Assembly (NCBI RefSeq): GCF_900110875.1 | Contig: NZ_FOFM01000001.1 | Coordinates: 62,001 to 126,000 of the forward strand | Length of the DNA: 64,000 nt | Source of the DNA: Pseudovibrio axinellae | Lineage (GTDB): Bacteria > Pseudomonadota > Alphaproteobacteria > Rhizobiales > Stappiaceae | Reading direction: 5' to 3' | Shown here: positions 19,704 to 29,252 of the stretch, in pieces | Numbering within the stretch: position 1 is the stretch's first letter | How the letters are laid out: the number at the start of each line of letters is the position of its first letter | Notes under the pieces: generated by a model | Database searches by the model: none | Told to the model about the DNA's origin: nothing | The model's input: the letters and a program-made list of their open reading frames with translations, nothing else | Program-made: the position numbers and the translations under genes

Positions 19704-20690
19704 CTAGGGAACAAGCACTGCGGCACCAGAAAAACTGCCATTGCGCAGATCCTCAAGCGCCTCGTTGGCCTGCTCCAGCTTGTAAGGGATGCACTGGGTT
19801 TTAACATTGACTTCCTTGGCCAGCGGAAAAAACTCCTTTGCATCTTCACGGGTCAAGTTTGCAACACTCACAACTTCACGCTCTTGCCAGAGTAATGAAT
19901 AGGGCATTTGCGGAATATCACTCATATGTATGCCCGCGCAAACGACACGCCCGCCTTTGCGCAGTGCATTCAACGCAACGGGCACAAGGTCACCAACAGG
20001 CGCAAATATAATCGCTGCATCCAGTTTCTTCGGTGGAGTTTCTAGTGAGCTGCCCGCCCAGGCCACACCCAATGTCTTTGCAAATTCCTGAGCGAGGTGA
20101 TCCTGAGGTCTCGTAAATGCAAACACATTACGCCCTTGCCAAATACATATCTGTGCAGTGATGTGAGCAGCAGCTCCAAACCCATATAAGCCTATATTCC
20201 CAGCACCGCCTGCTTTTTTTAAGGCACGCCACCCGATGAGCCCTGCGCATAAAAGAGGCGCAAGTGATACAGGGTCTGACTGACTGTCTAGCTCAAAAGC
20301 AAAGTTTCTGTCGGCTACCGTATGAGTGGCAAAGCCTCCATCGCGCGTATAACCAGTAAACACTGGATCATCACATAGGTTTTCTTGGTGAATTCGACAG
20401 AACGAGCAGCATCCACACGTGTGACCAAGCCAGGGTATCCCAACCCTTGTACCGATCTTCAGGTCATGAACCCCTGTACCACATGCCCGAACCCTCCCCA
20501 CAATTTCATGGCCAGGGATCAAGGGTAGCTTTGGGTGCTTGAGATCACCGTCTACGACATGAAGGTCTGTCCGGCAGACTGCACATGCTTCAACCTGTAC
20601 AAGGACTTCCCCCGCCTGCGGCGGCGGTGTGACCGCCTTTTCGTGAAGTACAAGCGGCTTTCCAACCTCGGTCAGAACCATAGCTTTCAC
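19704..20690 (-). CDS. Zinc-dependent alcohol dehydrogenase (medium-chain, AdhP/AdhA-like)
   Basis: This 328-residue medium-chain dehydrogenase interconverts alcohols and aldehydes with NAD(H). It shows the catalytic zinc Cys in CAVCRTDLH (about 38), the GHEIVG motif (about 60), the four-Cys structural zinc loop CGCCSFCRIHQENLC (about 93-107) and a Rossmann GLYGFGAAAH segment (about 172). Members of this single-gene group are often annotated as zinc-binding alcohol dehydrogenases with loose substrate choice. It is monocistronic, convergent with the DUF1989 gene. Confidence 0.9.
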   Translation of the reverse strand: MKAMVLTEVGKPLVLHEKAVTPPPQAGEVLVQVEACAVCRTDLHVVDGDLKHPKLPLIPGHEIVGRVRACGTGVHDLKIGTRVGIPWLGHTCGCCSFCRIHQENLCDDPVFTGYTRDGGFATHTVADRNFAFELDSQSDPVSLAPLLCAGLIGWRALKKAGGAGNIGLYGFGAAAHITAQICIWQGRNVFAFTRPQDHLAQEFAKTLGVAWAGSSLETPPKKLDAAIIFAPVGDLVPVALNALRKGGRVVCAGIHMSDIPQMPYSLLWQEREVVSVANLTREDAKEFFPLAKEVNVKTQCIPYKLEQANEALEDLRNGSFSGAAVLVP

Positions 20691-21052
20691 AGCGGAGTTC
20701 CTTCTTAGCGACTTGGTTCAGGTTACGCGATACACTTGCTCGAAGTGCGTTCACCTATAAGGAGACCGGCCTTCCGCCTTGATGAAAAGAGGAAAGGCCT
20801 TATGTCTACATTCTATTACTACGCTACGTTATCAAGGTAATATTTTACATCACCAAAATACGTTAAATCAATCAATAATAATAGAAAATCACCTCCATAT
20901 TTCAAACCTACCTTTTATCAATATCCGTCATAACAATCCTGTCCACTCGACGCTAAGGTAACTTTAGCGGGTCAACCAAAGGTCACGACAAAGTTAAACG
21001 TTCCAGATCTCAACCTCATAATCTCTCGTTTCAAAGCAGAGTGAAGCCATCC
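20691..21052. other. Intergenic region with an imperfect hairpin
   Basis: The stretch separates the divergent alcohol dehydrogenase and the 908-residue protein gene. GGCCTTCC (20768-20775) and GGAAAGGCC (20791-20799) can form a stem with one bulge, 78-109 bases upstream of the dehydrogenase start. The following part, 20815-20940, is AT-rich. A 60-codon frame at 20779-20961 has no ribosome binding site or similarity that I recognise and is not called as a gene. Confidence 0.4.
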
Positions 21053-23779
21053 ATGCCGACGATAAAAACGAACAAAACAGACATTCAAATGAGTGATACT
21101 GAGGATACTTGGGCGCAATTGGTTTTTAAGGAAATTGGCGAAACCTACCCCATTCTCGCGACGGCATTCGATGAGCTTTATACAGCCTTGCGTGAGCAGG
21201 AAGACGCCGAAATAACAGCTGCAGCTTTACAAATGGATGAGCAGGACAGACTAGAGGCAGAATATGCAGCTAAGATAGCTCGTATCGAAACAATGATGCT
21301 GGATAACGTCGAGCGGATCTCTGAGCTAGAAGCTGACCTTTCAGAGCTCAAAGGGAATCCGTTAGAGCATGACCCTGCGCCTGACGATGCCGATGCCAGC
21401 ATCCTTTCAGTTCTAGCAGAGCAACTCAAGAGCTACCAAACGAACAAGGAAGAACTTTACGCAGGTCTGAGGCACTTTGGCAGCCAGGAGGAAGAGAAAA
21501 ATGCATTTGAGGTTGCATACGAGACAGTTGGCCTGCTTTTGGAAAAGGCACATTTTGAACATGACCTTAACAATTTTGTAGCTTGTGAAGGAACGCTTGA
21601 TGAAGTGCAGAGCAAACTCTCTTCGATGCAAGCTCTCTTACAAGATGCAAAGGAGGCTTCATCACCCCCACCTAAGGGAACTCTTCTGGAAGACCTGAGC
21701 GAAGATATAGCCCGTGTCATTGATTGCATCGCAGCCCTAAACACGATTGGATACAGAGGTTTATCCACGCGCCTTCTCACAGCCTTAAATAAAAACCAGT
21801 CCTCAAAGTCCAGCAAGGGTTCACCCGCATGGGAGGAGTTAAGGAAGGAGACCCTGGCCTGCCAAGCGGCTATGCTTGAGCTTTCCAGCATGACTAAATA
21901 CATCAAAAAACTCTGTGAGAGCATGGCTACTGCCGGACCAAGCGAAGCTGCTGAAGACACACTTGCAGAGTTAGATAACTACCAATCAGACCCCGCTCGC
22001 AGTCTCCCCTCCGTTATGTGCTTTATTTCCACGTTGAAGGCAGCCGCAATTCGCAGAGAAAAATGGATCAAGAACAAAGAGTGGGCGCAAACAAATTTGG
22101 ATATCCGCACCAGAAACTACAAAGCTCAACTGGAGAAAATAGTCCTTTTTGACGAAGACGACCAGCTGATTACAAAGAAAAGTACAACACTAGCCTATGC
22201 CCGCGCGGACGATGTGGATGGGTTGAAGAAGGATGCGATGATGGACATCCCCAAACGCCCTAAAGATAAGAATGCCAAGGCGGTCCCCCGAGCCACCGTC
22301 GATAGTCTGCTAGAGTCTTTTGACTTTTTGGAGGAAATACGTTCATCGGGCGTAAGCGGTATTGAAGCCATTGCAATTGAAGAGTTTTTAAAGACAGAAG
22401 ACATTTTGGACGGCGTGAACCGAAACCCAGAGGGGTATAGTGATTTCCAAAAGAGAATTCAAAAAATCTTGGACAAAGTTGAACGAACAAAAAGCGGCAA
22501 GGAAGCCCTTTTTTATATCGAAGCAAAGATGAGCCTTGAAGATAGTGTTCGGGTCCTAAGAGAAAAAGCGCCCAGCATGAACATCAACAAGGCTATTCGA
22601 GAGTGTCGCGAAATTGAGACCCAAACGCTTGAACCGCTGCTTGCCAACCTAAAGTCTGCACTGGAGTACAAAAAGATCTTTGAAGGGAAAATCGACCCAG
22701 TCGAAAAACTCTTCAAATTGATACCTATTTTGCTCTCCAAATTAGGCGCTGCGCGTCCTGAACTCGCCCAGAAATTCAAGGCCATCTGGCAACCGGAAGA
22801 TGAAAAAATCTATCACGGCGAATTAGAACTGTTGCTAAGACAAGCGAAAGTAACATGTGAAAACTCGGCAAATCTTGAGGACCTAAAAGAAGCTGTCAAC
22901 CAGATCAATCGTGTCAATGTTCAGGCTCGAAGGTATGCCAAGGAATTAAAGACACGTCTGGAAAAGCTGGCAGAAGGTGGCAACTCTCAAATTACAGATA
23001 CTGAGGAAGACTTTTTTCATAAGGTTGAAGAGGACTACAAACAAGGTATCCAGCAAGAGAAGGATCGAAAGGTTTCAAAGGGCAATTTCAACCAAAAAAT
23101 GGGTCCGATGAAGGATGAGTTGGAAATGCTCACTGCCAAAGCTTCCTCATGGAAAAATGTAAAAGCTAAGATAAAAGGCATTGAGCGCATCGATGAAACG
23201 AAGTTCGATCCAACACAGTTCAAAGACCTGCTGACCGAGGTCAAATTGCTTGAACAAGAGTGTGCGGTCAGCGGTTCATATGAAGACAATATGGGGAGGC
23301 TTGATGAGCTCAAAGGTATGTTTGATGCATTACGGAGCGAGTTAACTGGTTTTCGGGAGGACATTGCCAAAGACATAGGAACCGCAACTGAGAAATGTGT
23401 TGCACGCATGGATTTGGCGAGGTCATTTGCTGAAGACAATTTCGTCAACGTTGTGGCCAGCAAACAGGAAACTAACGAAAACTACGTCAACAAGAGTACA
23501 TTAAAGGCATTCGCCAATTGCGTTGCCAAGCCTATCGTTTCAGGAGATCTTACGAAGCACGCACAAACAATTGCTGACAAGCGAAAACCAATTGAAGAAC
23601 GCAAGAAAGCACGCGAGGAAGCATTGCGCATCGTTCGCCCGTTACTAGCGCGACTGGATGGCGACAACGCAATAACACTTTATCGCAGGCATCCGTTCAG
23701 CGACCTAAAAAACGATTACAACATGCTTCGGCCTGCGCTTGTGCAACTAGAGGTCAAGCTTTTGACGCTGGCATCCTAG
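21053..23779 (+). CDS. Large helical/coiled-coil protein of unknown function
   Basis: I do not recognise this 908-residue protein. It is strongly charged (Glu/Lys/Asp-rich) and predicted almost wholly alpha-helical, with long heptad-like stretches, for example about residues 55-110 (LEAEYAAKIARIETMML...) and 610-760. There is no signal peptide or membrane segment. The start could be GTG 21041, ATG 21053 or ATG 21089; I prefer 21053, which has a GAG/GAAG stretch upstream. Its last 38 residues contain a D-N-x-I-T-L...P...AL-x2-LE pattern resembling the C-terminus of the T6SS-island protein at 34296. It is flanked by unrelated genes and appears monocistronic. A structural or secreted role is possible. 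Confidence 0.7.
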   Translation: MPTIKTNKTDIQMSDTEDTWAQLVFKEIGETYPILATAFDELYTALREQEDAEITAAALQMDEQDRLEAEYAAKIARIETMMLDNVERISELEADLSELKGNPLEHDPAPDDADASILSVLAEQLKSYQTNKEELYAGLRHFGSQEEEKNAFEVAYETVGLLLEKAHFEHDLNNFVACEGTLDEVQSKLSSMQALLQDAKEASSPPPKGTLLEDLSEDIARVIDCIAALNTIGYRGLSTRLLTALNKNQSSKSSKGSPAWEELRKETLACQAAMLELSSMTKYIKKLCESMATAGPSEAAEDTLAELDNYQSDPARSLPSVMCFISTLKAAAIRREKWIKNKEWAQTNLDIRTRNYKAQLEKIVLFDEDDQLITKKSTTLAYARADDVDGLKKDAMMDIPKRPKDKNAKAVPRATVDSLLESFDFLEEIRSSGVSGIEAIAIEEFLKTEDILDGVNRNPEGYSDFQKRIQKILDKVERTKSGKEALFYIEAKMSLEDSVRVLREKAPSMNINKAIRECREIETQTLEPLLANLKSALEYKKIFEGKIDPVEKLFKLIPILLSKLGAARPELAQKFKAIWQPEDEKIYHGELELLLRQAKVTCENSANLEDLKEAVNQINRVNVQARRYAKELKTRLEKLAEGGNSQITDTEEDFFHKVEEDYKQGIQQEKDRKVSKGNFNQKMGPMKDELEMLTAKASSWKNVKAKIKGIERIDETKFDPTQFKDLLTEVKLLEQECAVSGSYEDNMGRLDELKGMFDALRSELTGFREDIAKDIGTATEKCVARMDLARSFAEDNFVNVVASKQETNENYVNKSTLKAFANCVAKPIVSGDLTKHAQTIADKRKPIEERKKAREEALRIVRPLLARLDGDNAITLYRRHPFSDLKNDYNMLRPALVQLEVKLLTLAS

Positions 23780-23929
23780 AGGATGCTTAGCAACCGAGCT
23801 CTGTTCCATCTGTTCGGGGGGGCTGCCCTTGCTTGATCTAACCACTCGTTAGCATCTCTCTTTAACTAGTGAGATTGTCCTTTTCCAAAGCGCTTTTGTC
23901 TGCTACGAACCGCCTTACTCAGAAATGGG

Positions 23930-23967
23930 TGCCGGTCGCAGCCTACCCGGCAACAGCGAAAACAAGG
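23930..23967 (+). promoter_or_regulatory. Class-I preQ1 riboswitch controlling queC
   Basis: Stem P1 is TGCCGG (23930-23935) with CCGGCA (23947-23952). The loop begins TCGCAG, and the A-rich tail AAAACAAGG (23959-23967) would form the pseudoknot. Loop and tail match the class-I preQ1 aptamer as known from thermophilic Firmicutes. The AAGG of the tail (23964-23967) is also the ribosome binding site of queC, 10 bases before the ATG. Ligand binding should therefore hide the site and repress translation. The preceding 150 bases after the 908-residue gene show no other element. Confidence 0.85.
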
Positions 23968-23977
23968 ACTAAATGCT

Positions 23978-24676
23978 ATGAAAACTATCGTAATCTGCTC
24001 CGGCGGATTGGATTCGGTTACGCTCGCCTACAAGGTTGCGCGTGAACATGAATTATTAGGACTCGTTTCGTTCGATTACGGGCAAAGGCACAAGAAAGAG
24101 CTGGACTATGCGGCACATGCTGCAAAACAGCTCGGTGTGCCGCATTATATTCTGAACATGAGCCAGATTGGAACACACTTAAGTGGTTCCGCTCTTACAG
24201 ATGACCTTGATGTTCCTGATGGCCACTACGCTGAAGAGAACATGAAAGTCACTGTGGTTCCAAACCGAAATGCAATCATGCTCTCCATCGGCTTTGGCAT
24301 TGCTGCTGCGCAGCAAGCTGATGCTGTGGCTGCTGCAGTTCATGGGGGAGATCACTTCATCTACCCTGATTGCCGTCCTGAGTTCATCAAAAGCTTTGAG
24401 GCAATGCAAAAGCTGGCTTTGGCCGGCTATGCCGATGTAAGCCTTTACACGCCGTTCGTTGAAATCTCCAAAGGAGCCATCGTCACAGAAGGGGCCAAAC
24501 ACAACGTCCCCTTTGAAGACACATGGTCTTGCTACAAAGGCGGAGAGAAACACTGTGGGCGCTGCGGCACTTGTGTTGAGCGACGCGAAGCTTTTGATTT
24601 GGCAGGCGTTGATGATCCAACAGACTACGCGGACCCGGACTACTGGAAGTCCGCTGTGGAACGAGCGGATACATAA
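23978..24676 (+). CDS. queC: 7-cyano-7-deazaguanine synthase QueC
   Basis: QueC converts 7-carboxy-7-deazaguanine to preQ0 using ATP and ammonia, in queuosine tRNA-modification synthesis. The 232-residue product has the PP-loop ATP motif SGGLDSVT at residues 8-15 and a C-terminal zinc site with cysteines in SCYKGGEKHCGRCGTC (about 189-204). It is the first gene of queCDEF behind a preQ1 riboswitch, and its stop overlaps the queD start (TAATG). Another ATG five bases upstream is out of frame. Confidence 0.97.
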   Translation: MKTIVICSGGLDSVTLAYKVAREHELLGLVSFDYGQRHKKELDYAAHAAKQLGVPHYILNMSQIGTHLSGSALTDDLDVPDGHYAEENMKVTVVPNRNAIMLSIGFGIAAAQQADAVAAAVHGGDHFIYPDCRPEFIKSFEAMQKLALAGYADVSLYTPFVEISKGAIVTEGAKHNVPFEDTWSCYKGGEKHCGRCGTCVERREAFDLAGVDDPTDYADPDYWKSAVERADT

Positions 24677-25032
24677 TGTACAAAATCACAAAGGAATTTC
24701 ACTTTTCGGCTTCGCACCAACTTTGTGAAATGCCGGAGGATCATCCTTGCGCGCGACTACATGGTCATAACTATATCGTTGAGATTGAGTTATCCAGCGC
24801 GTCACTCAATGCCTTTGGCTTCGTGGTGGACTTTACCGAACTTAAGCCACTTAAAGGGTTTATTGATGAGGAATTGGATCATCGTCATCTGAATGATGTT
24901 TTCAAGCACGATCAAGTAACCTCTGAGTTCCTGTCTAAATTCATCTTTGAGTTTTGTAAGGAGCACTGGTCAGAAACGTCGGCAGTGCGTGTGAGTGAAA
25001 CTCAAAAGACATGGGCGGAGTACCGACCATGA
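24676..25032 (+). CDS. queD: 6-carboxy-5,6,7,8-tetrahydropterin synthase QueD
   Basis: QueD turns 7,8-dihydroneopterin triphosphate into 6-carboxytetrahydropterin, the second step toward preQ0. The 118-residue length is normal. Zinc-ligand histidines are in FSASHQL (about residue 14) and LHGHNY (about 29-31), the nucleophilic Cys is in HPCARL (about 25), and DHRHLND (about 70) matches the active-site signature. It overlaps queC by one base and queE by four. Confidence 0.96.
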   Translation: MYKITKEFHFSASHQLCEMPEDHPCARLHGHNYIVEIELSSASLNAFGFVVDFTELKPLKGFIDEELDHRHLNDVFKHDQVTSEFLSKFIFEFCKEHWSETSAVRVSETQKTWAEYRP

Positions 25033-25751
25033 CCAAGCTCAGTATCAGCGAAATTTTTGGCCCAACCATTCAGGGCGAAGGAGCATTGATTGGTGAGCCG
25101 ACCATTTTCGTACGTGCTGGCGGTTGCGATTATCGGTGCAGCTGGTGTGATACGCTTCATGCGGTCGACAGTGCCTATCGTCATACTTGGCAGCAAATGG
25201 ACAGCCTCGACGCTTGGCAGAGGATTGAAGAGTTATCCAGCGGACAGCCCATCACCATTTCTCTTTCTGGTGGTAACCCAGCCATTCAAGACTTTTCGGA
25301 ACTGATACGACTTGGCAAGGCTAAGGGATATAAATTCGCGATTGAGACCCAAGGCTCTGTGGCACGTGATTGGTTTGCCGAGCTTGATACCTTGGTTTTA
25401 AGCCCCAAACCGCCCTCATCCGGTGAAACCGTTGATTGGAACAAGTTCGATGCGTGTCTGGATGCAGCACTCAATACGGTAGCCTGCGTCATCAAAATAG
25501 TTATTTTTAACAATGCTGATTATGAGTGGGCGAAGACTGTAAGTGAACGATACTCCTACATGCCCATTTATCTGCAACCGGGAAACCACACACCGCCCGA
25601 GCCTGAGGACGATGATGCGACAATAGACATGGACGGCATCATGGATCGCATGCATTGGCTGGTGGAGAAAACTGTTGCCGATAAATGGTTCAAACCGCGC
25701 ATCCTGCCGCAGTTACATGTCCTGTTGTGGGGCAATAAACGCGGGGTATAA
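25029..25751 (+). CDS. queE: 7-carboxy-7-deazaguanine synthase QueE (radical SAM)
   Basis: QueE is the radical S-adenosylmethionine enzyme that contracts 6-carboxytetrahydropterin to 7-carboxy-7-deazaguanine. The 240-residue product has the 4Fe-4S motif CDYRCSWC (CX3CX2C) near residue 32, the [10 protein letters not shown]-terminus, and a SLSGGNPA motif for SAM binding. I chose the ATG at 25029, which overlaps the queD stop (ATGA), over an in-frame start 18 bases upstream. Confidence 0.96.
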   Translation: MTKLSISEIFGPTIQGEGALIGEPTIFVRAGGCDYRCSWCDTLHAVDSAYRHTWQQMDSLDAWQRIEELSSGQPITISLSGGNPAIQDFSELIRLGKAKGYKFAIETQGSVARDWFAELDTLVLSPKPPSSGETVDWNKFDACLDAALNTVACVIKIVIFNNADYEWAKTVSERYSYMPIYLQPGNHTPPEPEDDDATIDMDGIMDRMHWLVEKTVADKWFKPRILPQLHVLLWGNKRGV

Positions 25752-25824
25752 GTCGGAATTTCGGAAGTGGTTTAATAGTCTTCTTCAAAAGAACATGCGC
25801 AAGAATAAAGAACTCGAGATAGCA

Positions 25825-26292
25825 ATGAGCAAAGACGACATCTACAAGAACCTTACTATGCTGGGCGGCGAAACCGTTCAGCCCCAATCACCTGAAGAGG
25901 CTGTTTTAGAAAGGGTACCTAACCCACAACAAGGAACGCCTTATGCTATTCGCTTCACCGCTCCAGAATTCACGTCCTTGTGCCCAATCACCAACCAGCC
26001 AGACTTTGCGCATTTGGTGATCGACTATGTCCCAGATGAATGGTTGGTCGAGAGCAAGTCCTTAAAGCTGTTCCTGACGTCCTTCCGCAACCATGGTGCT
26101 TTCCACGAAGATTGTACGGTTTCGATCGGCAAGCGTCTCGTTGACACGCTCAAACCAATCTGGCTGCGTATTGGTGGATACTGGTACCCGCGCGGCGGCA
26201 TTCCTATTGATGTGTTTTATCAAACTGGAGAAGAGCCCAAAGGTGTCTGGATCCCTGAGCAAGGTGTGCCGACATACCGGGGCCGCGGCTAA
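25825..26292 (+). CDS. queF: NADPH-dependent preQ0 reductase QueF
   Basis: QueF reduces the nitrile of preQ0 to the aminomethyl group of preQ1. The 155-residue length marks the single-domain (type I) form. Visible are the nucleophilic Cys in [12 protein letters not shown] (about residue 54), the substrate Glu in the ESKSLKLFL signature (about 75), and [11 protein letters not shown]. It begins 73 bases after queE and ends the operon at a strong terminator. A start ten codons upstream (ATG 25795) is also possible. Confidence 0.95.
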   Translation: MSKDDIYKNLTMLGGETVQPQSPEEAVLERVPNPQQGTPYAIRFTAPEFTSLCPITNQPDFAHLVIDYVPDEWLVESKSLKLFLTSFRNHGAFHEDCTVSIGKRLVDTLKPIWLRIGGYWYPRGGIPIDVFYQTGEEPKGVWIPEQGVPTYRGRG

Positions 26293-26300
26293 GGTTTCAC

Positions 26301-26341
26301 AGTTGGGGTTGCATAAAGGCTGCCAACCCCAACTTTCTTTT
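26301..26341 (+). terminator. Rho-independent terminator of queCDEF
   Basis: AGTTGGGGTTG (26301-26311) pairs perfectly with CAACCCCAACT (26324-26334), an 11-bp stem with a 12-base loop, followed by a T-rich tract to 26341. It lies between queF and the convergent rbsK and reads best as a plus-strand terminator. Confidence 0.88.
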
Positions 26342-26348
26342 CGATGAC

Positions 26349-27266
26349 TTATCGGCCCATCAGGGCTTTGACCTCTTCCAAACTTGGCGCTGAAGTTGCA
26401 GCACCCTGCTTTGTCGTCGATAATGCGCCACAAGCAGCCGCGAAGCGAACTGCCTCTTTCAAGGTTTTCTTTTTGGACAGCGCATAGGCCAATCCACCAT
26501 TAAAGCAATCACCTGCAGCAACGGTATCGATCGCATTGACTTTGTACGGTTCGATGAACCCTTCAGAATTGTCATCCTTAAAGTACACACCGCGCGCACC
26601 CAATTTCACGACAGCTGCAGCAACACCTTTCTCGCGCAGCAAGTCAGCGGCATGAGCTGCTTCCTTTGCATTGGTTGGTCGAAAACCAGTCATAATTTCA
26701 GCTTCAGTTTCGTTTGGCGTTACCACATCTACGTTTTGCAAGAACCCTTCTGGCAAACCGTTCACCGGGGCTGGTGCAGGGTCAAAAATCACGATTCCGC
26801 CGGCTGCACGCACTTTCTTTGCAGCACTCAAGCATGTTTGGACTGGAATCTCCAACTGCATGAGCATGATCTCTGCGCCATTCAGCAAATCTGAAGTACG
26901 CTCCAGATCACTCTCGTCAACCGCAAGGTTTGCCCCGCCAATAACTGTAATACTGTTCTCGGAGTTAGCATCCACACCAATGACGGCGATGCCAGTTCCA
27001 TGCACAGCATCGCTTAGCACATAGTGCGTTGAAACGCCCATATCCGTTAGATGCTGTTTGGCGATATCTCCAAAACCATCCTTACCAATTCGCCCAACCA
27101 GCTGAGCATCCCCACCCAGCTTTGAAAGAGCGACCGCCTGATTGCAGCCCTTTCCCCCTAGATTGATTGAGTAGCTGTGTCCATGCAGCGTTTCTCCAGG
27201 CTGCGGCAACCGATCGGAACGGGTTGTGATATCAACATTGATAGACCCGACAATGACGATGGACAT
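26349..27266 (-). CDS. rbsK: Ribokinase RbsK
   Basis: RbsK phosphorylates ribose to ribose-5-phosphate. The 305-residue PfkB-family protein has the N-terminal VGSINVDITTR and GGKGCNQAVALSKLGG motifs (about residues 5-48), and the C-terminal anion-hole signature DTVAAGDCFNGGLAYAL with its catalytic Asp (about 250-266). It is the last gene of the rbsDACBRK operon. Confidence 0.95.
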   Translation of the reverse strand: MSIVIVGSINVDITTRSDRLPQPGETLHGHSYSINLGGKGCNQAVALSKLGGDAQLVGRIGKDGFGDIAKQHLTDMGVSTHYVLSDAVHGTGIAVIGVDANSENSITVIGGANLAVDESDLERTSDLLNGAEIMLMQLEIPVQTCLSAAKKVRAAGGIVIFDPAPAPVNGLPEGFLQNVDVVTPNETEAEIMTGFRPTNAKEAAHAADLLREKGVAAAVVKLGARGVYFKDDNSEGFIEPYKVNAIDTVAAGDCFNGGLAYALSKKKTLKEAVRFAAACGALSTTKQGAATSAPSLEEVKALMGR

Positions 27267-27275
27267 GAATTATCC

Positions 27276-28271
27276 CTAGTTAATAACTGAACTGCGGACG
27301 ATAAGCTCTGGAACCAGTCTGATAACTGCTGGCATTTTTACTTTTTCTTCCAGGTGACTGATGAGCGCTTCGGCAGCGCTCAAACCCAGTTCAAAACTGG
27401 GCTGTTTGACGGTTGTGAGCGTTGGAGCCATGTAAGAGGCGTACTCAACGTCATCGTAACCGATAATAGAGATATCTTCTGGAATGCGCAGATTGCGTTC
27501 CTGAACAGCGCGATACGCACCCATTGCCATCAAATCGTTGAAGGCAAAGACTGCTTCAGGTTGGCTATCTGCATCCAAAATTCGCTTCATGCCTTCATAA
27601 CCGCCAGATGCAGTCAGAAGGCCAGCAGCTTGCCATTTTTGCTCAATTGGAAGACCGGCTTCTTCCATTGCAGACTTAAAGCCATTGTAACGTTCGATAG
27701 ACCGTGGGTGATCTGGTGGCCCCATTAGGCACCCAATCTTTGACAGGCCGCGTTCAATAAAATGGCGGGTTGCCAGTTTCCCACCCAACACAGAGTCATC
27801 TTGCAAAGTGCAAGCGTTTGGGTGCGGAGCTGAATCAAGAATAGCTCTTGGCAAGTCGCCAAGCTTACTAAGCTGCTCATAAAGTACAGGGTCGGTCTTG
27901 GTGGTCATCACCAAAAGCGCATCAATGCGGCGCTGAAGCAACGTATTGAGATTTGCCAGCTGCCTGTCGGATTGGTGACCCGAGTTACACAAAATGAGGC
28001 TGAAATTGTTTTGATAGCACCCCTCTTCCACCCCTCGCACAACGTCTGCGAAAAATGGGTTGGAGCTGCTTGATACCAACATGCCTATGATGTTGGTTCG
28101 CTTAACCTTGAGCGCGCGAGCCATCATGCTTGGTTGAAACCCAAGCGCCTTGATAGCTTTTTGCACTTTTTGTTTGGTCACAGGAGCAACGTAACGTGTT
28201 TCGTTGATTACATGAGACACTGTAGATGCGGAAACCCCCGCTGCCTGAGCAACATCCTTAATACTGACCAT
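27276..28271 (-). CDS. rbsR: LacI-family ribose operon repressor RbsR
   Basis: This 331-residue LacI/GalR-type repressor has the helix-turn-helix and hinge at the N-terminus (IKDVAQAAGVSASTVSHVIN... MARALKVKRTNIIGML) and a periplasmic-binding-protein-like ribose-sensing domain from about residue 60. Its place inside the ribose operon, between rbsB and rbsK, makes it the likely repressor. The probable operator is the palindrome upstream of rbsD at 32209-32252. Confidence 0.92.
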   Translation of the reverse strand: MVSIKDVAQAAGVSASTVSHVINETRYVAPVTKQKVQKAIKALGFQPSMMARALKVKRTNIIGMLVSSSSNPFFADVVRGVEEGCYQNNFSLILCNSGHQSDRQLANLNTLLQRRIDALLVMTTKTDPVLYEQLSKLGDLPRAILDSAPHPNACTLQDDSVLGGKLATRHFIERGLSKIGCLMGPPDHPRSIERYNGFKSAMEEAGLPIEQKWQAAGLLTASGGYEGMKRILDADSQPEAVFAFNDLMAMGAYRAVQERNLRIPEDISIIGYDDVEYASYMAPTLTTVKQPSFELGLSAAEALISHLEEKVKMPAVIRLVPELIVRSSVIN

Positions 28272-28292
28272 TTTCGCTCCGGGTTAAGGGAC

Positions 28293-28316
28293 GGATCTGG
28301 CGCGTTTGCCAGACCC
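28293..28316 (-). other. Hairpin between rbsB and rbsR
   Basis: On the minus strand GGGTCTGGC (28308-28316) and GCCAGATCC (28293-28301) form a 9-bp stem with one mismatch around a 6-base loop, 24 bases after the rbsB stop. No U-run follows. Such a hairpin usually protects the abundant binding-protein message and lowers expression of the genes behind it. Confidence 0.5.
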
Positions 28317-28339
28317 GATTTCGTTCATTTTACGTGCAC

Positions 28340-29221
28340 TTACTTGGTAACAAGCTTCAGCGCAACTGGAGTGTATGTTTCGACAGTTTCACCTTTGAGA
28401 ACTTTGTCTGCAGTGTCTACGCCGATGAGGCCAATCATACCAGCTTGTTGTGCAACAGTTGCCAGCATTGCACCTTCTTCAACCGCTTTTACACCATCAC
28501 TTGTTCCGTCAAATCCAACAACGAGGACGTCACGATTTGCAGCTTCGATCGCTTTGATTGCACCCAGAGCCATTTCATCGTTGTGCGCAAATACAGCATT
28601 TACTTCCGGCTGAGCCTGAAGGATGTTCTCCATCACGTTTAGACCTTTTGTACGGTCAAAGTCTGCTGGCTGAACTGCAACGATTTCAATATCAGGGGCG
28701 CCTGCAATTGCTTTGTTAAAGCCCTGACCACGATCACGCGCTGCAGAAGTACCTGGTACACCTTCCAACTCAACAACCTTACCCTTGTTGCCAAGTGTCT
28801 CAACGATCAATTGACCTGCCATTTCGCCGCCGAACACGTTGTCAGAAGCAACATGGGAGATGACTTTTCCGCGTGATGCACCGCGGTCAAGGGTGATGAC
28901 TGGAACGTTTTTGTTGTTTGCAGCACGAATAGAGCTGGAAACTGCGTCTGAGTCTGTTGGGTTAATGAGCAACAGAGCAACATCTTTGCTCAGAACGTCT
29001 TCAACGTTTGCCAGTTCTTTAGCCGGATCATTCTGACTGTCGAGCACAACAATTTTGTAGCCAAGCTCATTTGCGCGGGCCTCGGCACCTTCCTTCAAAG
29101 TTACGAAGAATGGGTTGTTCAATGTAGACACCACCAGAGCGAGTGTGTCTTGCGCCATTGAAACTGCTGTAGAGCCGAGTAGAAGAGCTGCACCAGCTGC
29201 CAAACTCACTAGTTTTTTCAT
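28340..29221 (-). CDS. rbsB: Ribose ABC transporter substrate-binding protein RbsB
   Basis: This 293-residue periplasmic ribose-binding protein has a Sec signal peptide at residues 1-23 ([22 protein letters not shown]), then the sugar-binding fold with [28 protein letters not shown], and [11 protein letters not shown], all typical of RbsB. It delivers ribose to RbsC/RbsA, encoded just upstream. Confidence 0.95.
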   Translation of the reverse strand: MKKLVSLAAGAALLLGSTAVSMAQDTLALVVSTLNNPFFVTLKEGAEARANELGYKIVVLDSQNDPAKELANVEDVLSKDVALLLINPTDSDAVSSSIRAANNKNVPVITLDRGASRGKVISHVASDNVFGGEMAGQLIVETLGNKGKVVELEGVPGTSAARDRGQGFNKAIAGAPDIEIVAVQPADFDRTKGLNVMENILQAQPEVNAVFAHNDEMALGAIKAIEAANRDVLVVGFDGTSDGVKAVEEGAMLATVAQQAGMIGLIGVDTADKVLKGETVETYTPVALKLVTK

Positions 29222-29252
29222 AAAAACCTCCCGAGGTTTTGTTTATTCTTGC

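Noticed and set aside
20779-20961. 60-codon frame upstream of the 908-residue protein gene
   Set aside because: No ribosome binding site, no recognisable product and AT-rich sequence that fits an upstream regulatory region better.
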